NCBI RefSeq assembly: GCF_000835495.1
Contig: NW_015622545.1
Location: forward strand, 124,001 to 188,000
Origin: Cladophialophora immunda
Lineage: Eukaryota; Ascomycota; Eurotiomycetes; Chaetothyriales; Herpotrichiellaceae
DNA length: 64,000 nucleotides
Reading direction: 5' to 3'
Below the pieces are notes generated by a model. It ran no database searches, had not been told where the DNA came from, and worked only from the letters and a program-made list of their open reading frames with translations. The position numbers were made by a program, and so were the translations under genes. This document shows, piece after piece, positions 60,105 through 64,000 of the stretch (position 1 is the first letter of the stretch; each line of letters begins with the position of its first letter).

Positions 60105-61790
60105 ATGGCAACCTCAGGCTCGGGCTCAGTGGAGGAGCGGGATTCGTCCTCGACAGCTCCTCCACGAAGCTCCAGCTCGTGGAAGTCACGGCTTCAGAGA
60201 CGGCGACGGAACATACATGGCCGCCTCTCTGCCCTTCACGATGGCATCCCATATCTCCGAAGGCTTCCCCTTCCGGTCATCTTGATCGTCACCTTGCTGA
60301 TCCTGGTCAACCTCGTGGTCTGGGCGATATGCGGCCTGATTCTGTCGTCGCACACTCATCTTCTCTCCACCGCGGCGTTAGCGTACACCCTGGGTCTTCG
60401 CCATGCCCTGGACGCCGACCACATTTCTGCCATCGACCTGATGACCCGCCGATTGATAGCGACGGGTCAGAGACCAGTGACTGTGGGGACCTTCTTCAGC
60501 CTCGGCCACAGCACCATCGTCGTCATAACGTCGATTGTGGTCGCAGCCACCGCAGCAGGCATAGCCGGGCGGTTTGACAGCTTTGGCACTGTCGGAGGTA
60601 TCATCGGGACTTCTGTCTCGGCGGCGTTCTTGATCCTGCTTGGTATCATGAACGCCTACATCCTGTACAAGCTGGTCGTGCAGATCAAAAAGGTCATCCG
60701 CCTGCAGCCGGACCAAGAGGCCGAGGAGGCCTGGAAGATCGAAGGGGGCGGATGCCTCTTCCGCGTGCTGAAGAAAATGTTCAAGCTCATCGACCGCCCG
60801 TGGAAGATGTATCCCCTCGGAGTCCTCTTCGGCATGGGCTTTGACACGAGCTCCGAGATCGCCCTACTGGGGATCAGCAGCATTCAGGGCGCCAAAGGAA
60901 CCAGCATCTGGCTGATCTTGATCTTCCCCGTGCTGTTTACTGCAGGGATGTGCCTCGTCGACACGATAGATGGCGCGCTCATGATGAGTCTGTACGTTGC
61001 TCCAATGGGCATGGGCACGAGCAAGAAGGCCTTCCCAGGCGAAGAGGCCCAGAGTCACGGGATTCCCGAGCAGATCCTCACGACCCCAGACGATCCGCTG
61101 GTCCTAGAAGACGTCGAACAAGCAGCTATACATCCAGCGACGACAGAACCGCCACAGCACCAACAAGCGGCGCCCCCCACCCCCCATCCACCAGCAGCAC
61201 GCGTCAAAGATCCCCTGACGTTTCTATACTACTCGATTGTCCTGACCTCGTTGACCGTGCTGTGCGCCATCATCATCGGCATGTTGCAGCTCCTCTCGCT
61301 GATCCTCAACGTCGCCTCTCCCAAGGGCGCGTTCTGGGACGGCGTCGCCAGGGCCGGCGACCTGTACGAGGTCATCGGCGGCGCCATCTGCGGCAGCTTC
61401 GTCGTCGTCGGCGGCATCAGCGTGCTCTGCTACAAGCCCTGGAGGAGGTGGGTGGACCGGGAGAGGGCCAGGCTGAGAGTTGCCAACAGCCCGGGCGATG
61501 GTGACGTTGGCGCCGATAACGATGACAATGGCAACGACGGCATCGCGAGGTGTGTGGAGGATGCGACGCATGGTTCCCAAGGATGCGAACGGGACGATCT
61601 CGAGCAGGGCGCCGTCTTCGTCCGCGAAGAGGAGCTGGTTCGGACGGACGGAAAGACCACGCACATCCACAGGGAGAGAGCGGGCGGCAAGCCGTTCGAC
61701 ACTAGCTCTTCTGGCGCGCCAGCAACTGCGAATGCAGGATCGAGTGGCAGTAGAGGAGGTCGGCATCATCAATACCGGGATTCAACGTGA
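60105..61790 (+). CDS. nic1: Nickel/cobalt permease (NiCoT family, Nic1-like), 561 aa
   Basis: Plasma-membrane Ni2+/Co2+ uptake transporter; in fungi this family supplies nickel to urease. The signature helix-II motif RHALDADHISAIDLMTR is at about residues 99-115, followed by GTFFSLGHSTIVV. The third family motif is GMGFDTSSEIALLGIS (about 244-259), and LFTAGMCLVDTIDGALMM follows. About eight membrane segments are visible, the last two at about 370-395 and 420-445. Between helices VI and VII is a long hydrophilic, Pro/His-containing loop (GTSKKAFPGEEAQ... to HPPAARVKD). The C-terminal 120 residues are acidic and Gly/Asp/Asn-rich, probably disordered. Single exon; the ATG at 60105 gives a Ser-rich, Arg-rich cytosolic N-terminus of about 55 residues, usual for fungal members. 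Confidence 0.92.
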   Translation: MATSGSGSVEERDSSSTAPPRSSSSWKSRLQRRRRNIHGRLSALHDGIPYLRRLPLPVILIVTLLILVNLVVWAICGLILSSHTHLLSTAALAYTLGLRHALDADHISAIDLMTRRLIATGQRPVTVGTFFSLGHSTIVVITSIVVAATAAGIAGRFDSFGTVGGIIGTSVSAAFLILLGIMNAYILYKLVVQIKKVIRLQPDQEAEEAWKIEGGGCLFRVLKKMFKLIDRPWKMYPLGVLFGMGFDTSSEIALLGISSIQGAKGTSIWLILIFPVLFTAGMCLVDTIDGALMMSLYVAPMGMGTSKKAFPGEEAQSHGIPEQILTTPDDPLVLEDVEQAAIHPATTEPPQHQQAAPPTPHPPAARVKDPLTFLYYSIVLTSLTVLCAIIIGMLQLLSLILNVASPKGAFWDGVARAGDLYEVIGGAICGSFVVVGGISVLCYKPWRRWVDRERARLRVANSPGDGDVGADNDDNGNDGIARCVEDATHGSQGCERDDLEQGAVFVREEELVRTDGKTTHIHRERAGGKPFDTSSSGAPATANAGSSGSRGGRHHQYRDST

Positions 61791-62283
61791 CGTGGTTATC
61801 GAGCTGGACTGTATAACGGTCTTCCACAATGGGCCGTCAAAAGAGTTTACACGAAGCGCCGTACAGAACTAGCGCACGAGGGAAAAAAAGAGTCGGCTCC
61901 AAAGACAATCCAAGATTCATGATTTCATATAAAAGGCACTGGAGACATGAAGGCCTGATCACTAGCACATGATATAGATGATACGCCGTCCTGAGCGGTC
62001 CTTGAGAACCAATTCTATCCAATCTCGTGGGGTGCCGTAATAGTGTGTTCCTAAGTCCCATATCCGACAGATGCAGTCCAAAGCACGCGATAATACCCTT
62101 TCATAGCAAATGATTCGTGATGCCTTAGCATGGATGGTTGCATGGGGAAAGAAGGAGAGGCTTGTCGCTTTGCTTAGACAAGACCCGGCATATTCAACAT
62201 TGCGCACGTCGCCCTCTTCTGAGACCCCAGGTCCTCCAACTTGATATCCGAGAGGTGCCCATGTTGCCTCCATCCATTGAGCC
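61791..62283. other. Convergent intergenic region
   Basis: No gene seen between the 3' ends of the permease and CTP synthase genes. Confidence 0.5.
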
Positions 62284-64000
62284 TCAGAAACCCGAGGATG
62301 ACGAAAGCGACACCTGGCTCATTCCGTTGGTCAAGGCGCCCTTGACGCCGTTTTCATGGGGTGGGTGAACCACTTCGCCGACCAGTGACTCGTTTCGCGC
62401 CGCTACGGCAGAGAATGCCTGCTCGAGCATGCCGGCGCTCGCAGCCACAAAGCCCAGATATGGCGGACTGGGCCGGAGCACCCGACTAAGGTACTCGGGA
62501 TGGAACTGGACACCCACAAAGAATGGATGTTCCTTCAGCTCCATGACTTCCATGCGCTCGCCTTTGTCATCTTTGCCGATGAATGTCAAGCCGGCGTCGG
62601 ATAGGCGAGCGATATAGTCGGGATTCACTTCATAGCGATGACGGTGCCGCTCATTGATGCTAGGCTCGTTGTTGTACAGTTTCCGCAACCGCGACCACTG
62701 AGTGTTCTCCTGAAAGATGGTAGGACGCAGGCCCAGTCGCATGTTGCCGCCCATGGTCGTCTTGTCGATTTCCGGCATGAAAATGACCACAGGGTCAGGC
62801 GTCTGTCCGTCTAATTCGACCGAGTGCGCCGATTTCAGGCCACATACGTTGCGGGCAAACTCAACAACAGCGACTTGCATGCCCAGACAAATTCCGAGAT
62901 ATGGTTTGGGTTTTGTTCGAGCCCAGTTGGCTGCCGCAATCATCCCTTCAGTACCGCGGTGTCCGAATCCACCGGGGACTAGAACACCATCGGCCGTGCA
63001 TAGTTCGTGCCAGGCCTTGTGGTATTTCTCTGGATTTGAATCTAGTGTGGGTTTTTCGAGATTGCTTGCGTCAACCCAAACGAGGTTGAGTTTGCGTCGA
63101 CAAGCCATGGCACTGTGTTCCAGAGCCTTGATGACGGAGAGATAAGAGTCGTGAAGGTTTGTATATTTGCCAACCAAAGCAATATTGACCTTTTCAGAGT
63201 CCAAAAAGCGATCTTGTGGCGTCGTCAAACGCTTCCATTCCTGCCAGATCTGCTGGCCTTTAGTGACCAATGAAGGGGCAATCTTGTATGCGTCCAGACG
63301 GAAGAGCTCGCGGAGCTGATCGGGCAGACCTTGTTCTTCAAGGAGCATCGGCACGTGGTATGTCGACTTGACGTCGTGGACGGCCAGAACCTGCGAAGGC
63401 TCGACTTGACAGAACATGGCGATCTTGTTCGTTGTAGCCTCGACAAGTTGTTCCTGGCATCGGCATGCAATCTGGCCATAATTAGTCCCTAACAATAAGA
63501 GAGCACAGGAAAATCTGGATTACCAAGTCAGGTGCCAGACCGGCTGAGCGTACGTCCCGTATGGCTTGCTGTGTAGGCTTCGTCTTTTGCTCACTGCCAA
63601 TGACCGGCACAAGCGAAACATGGATGTGGATGAAATTGTCACGACCTGCTCTTCTTCGCAGTTGCCGCATGGCCTCAATAAAGGGTGCACTCTCGATGTC
63701 ACCTACCGTCCCACCCAACTCGATTATGCAGACATCCGGCTGTTCCTTTGTATCATCGACGGGAATTCTTGCGACTCTTTCAATCCAGTCCTGGATCGCA
63801 TTTGTTATGTGCGGAACCACCTGGACAGTCTTGCCAAGATAATCTCCTCTTCTCTCACGCTCAATGACCTGCTGATACACTTTCCCGGTCGTGATGCTAT
63901 TCTCGAAGGTCAAGGTAACGTTGAGATATCGCTCGTAGTTTCCGAGATCAAGGTCGACTTCGCCGCCATCGTCGAGGACAAAGCACTCCCCATGCCTGCA
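62284..64000 (-). CDS. ura7: CTP synthase (glutamine-hydrolysing), 5' part beyond the window
   Basis: Cytosolic enzyme making CTP from UTP, ATP and glutamine. The visible part covers the second half of the amidoligase domain and the whole glutaminase domain. Right-hand exon from the edge (64000) to 63524: [75 protein letters not shown] 52-base intron (63523-63472; GTAATC donor, GACTAAT branch, GGCCAG acceptor) leads to 63471-62284: IACRCQEQL, then the class I glutaminase with [14 protein letters not shown], nucleophile Cys in [17 protein letters not shown] and the His/Glu pair in FHPEYLSR. The C-terminal 40 residues are Ser-rich. The N-terminal ATP-binding loop lies outside the window, so the start cannot be given. 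Confidence 0.95.

Noticed and set aside
1..64000. Backbone secondary-metabolite cluster, transposon or CRISPR array
   Set aside because: No polyketide or peptide synthetase, terpene cyclase, transposase, reverse transcriptase or regularly spaced repeat array was seen; the lone BBE-like oxidase has housekeeping neighbours.

Overview
The window is nuclear DNA of a filamentous ascomycete (Pezizomycotina). Genes carry short introns of about 48-94 bases with GTRNGT-type donors and CTRAY-type branch points. The protein set is typically fungal: Zn2Cys6 factor, Yap1-type bZIP with two cysteine-rich regions, NPC1/Ncr1, Nse2, fungal DUF2433 protein, fungal SMN-like Spf30, NiCoT nickel permease and an eukaryotic-type CTP synthase cut by the right edge. 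A black-yeast-like Eurotiomycete (Chaetothyriales) is my best guess, but it rests on general resemblance, not on a search. Exon boundaries below were worked out by hand from splice signals and family continuity.

Layout. 0-6 kb: a short-chain dehydrogenase divergent from a YFH7-like P-loop kinase, then a Zn2Cys6 regulator. 6-11.7 kb: gene-poor, with a badly decayed ankyrin-CorA-like gene. 11.7-14.9 kb: a small secreted cysteine-rich protein and a conserved 713-residue protein with a possible HicA-like tail. 15.7-20 kb: three adjacent genes, each broken in a different way: an aconitase-family fragment, an isocitrate lyase/PEP mutase-family gene with a one-base frameshift, and an allantoate-permease-type MFS transporter with one in-frame TAA and a GC-AG intron. 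I read this as a small catabolic cluster in early decay. 21.5-23.4 kb: an intact secreted carboxylesterase, followed by 3 kb of degraded DNA with possible esterase and kinase remnants.

26.4-64 kb is mostly housekeeping: an orphan C2H2 protein, a TMEM170-like membrane protein, Spf30, Yap1, a DUF2433/RGG protein, Ncr1, Nse2, a BBE-like FAD oxidase, an uncharacterised 1362-residue repeat protein with a myristoylation-type N-terminus, a small membrane protein that looks bacterial, a HerA/FtsK-like ATPase, a membrane-anchored methyltransferase, a nickel/cobalt permease and CTP synthase.

Most housekeeping neighbours show no functional linkage. The coherent unit is the broken hydro-lyase/C-C lyase/transporter trio. 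No CRISPR array, rRNA, convincing tRNA or intact transposon was seen.
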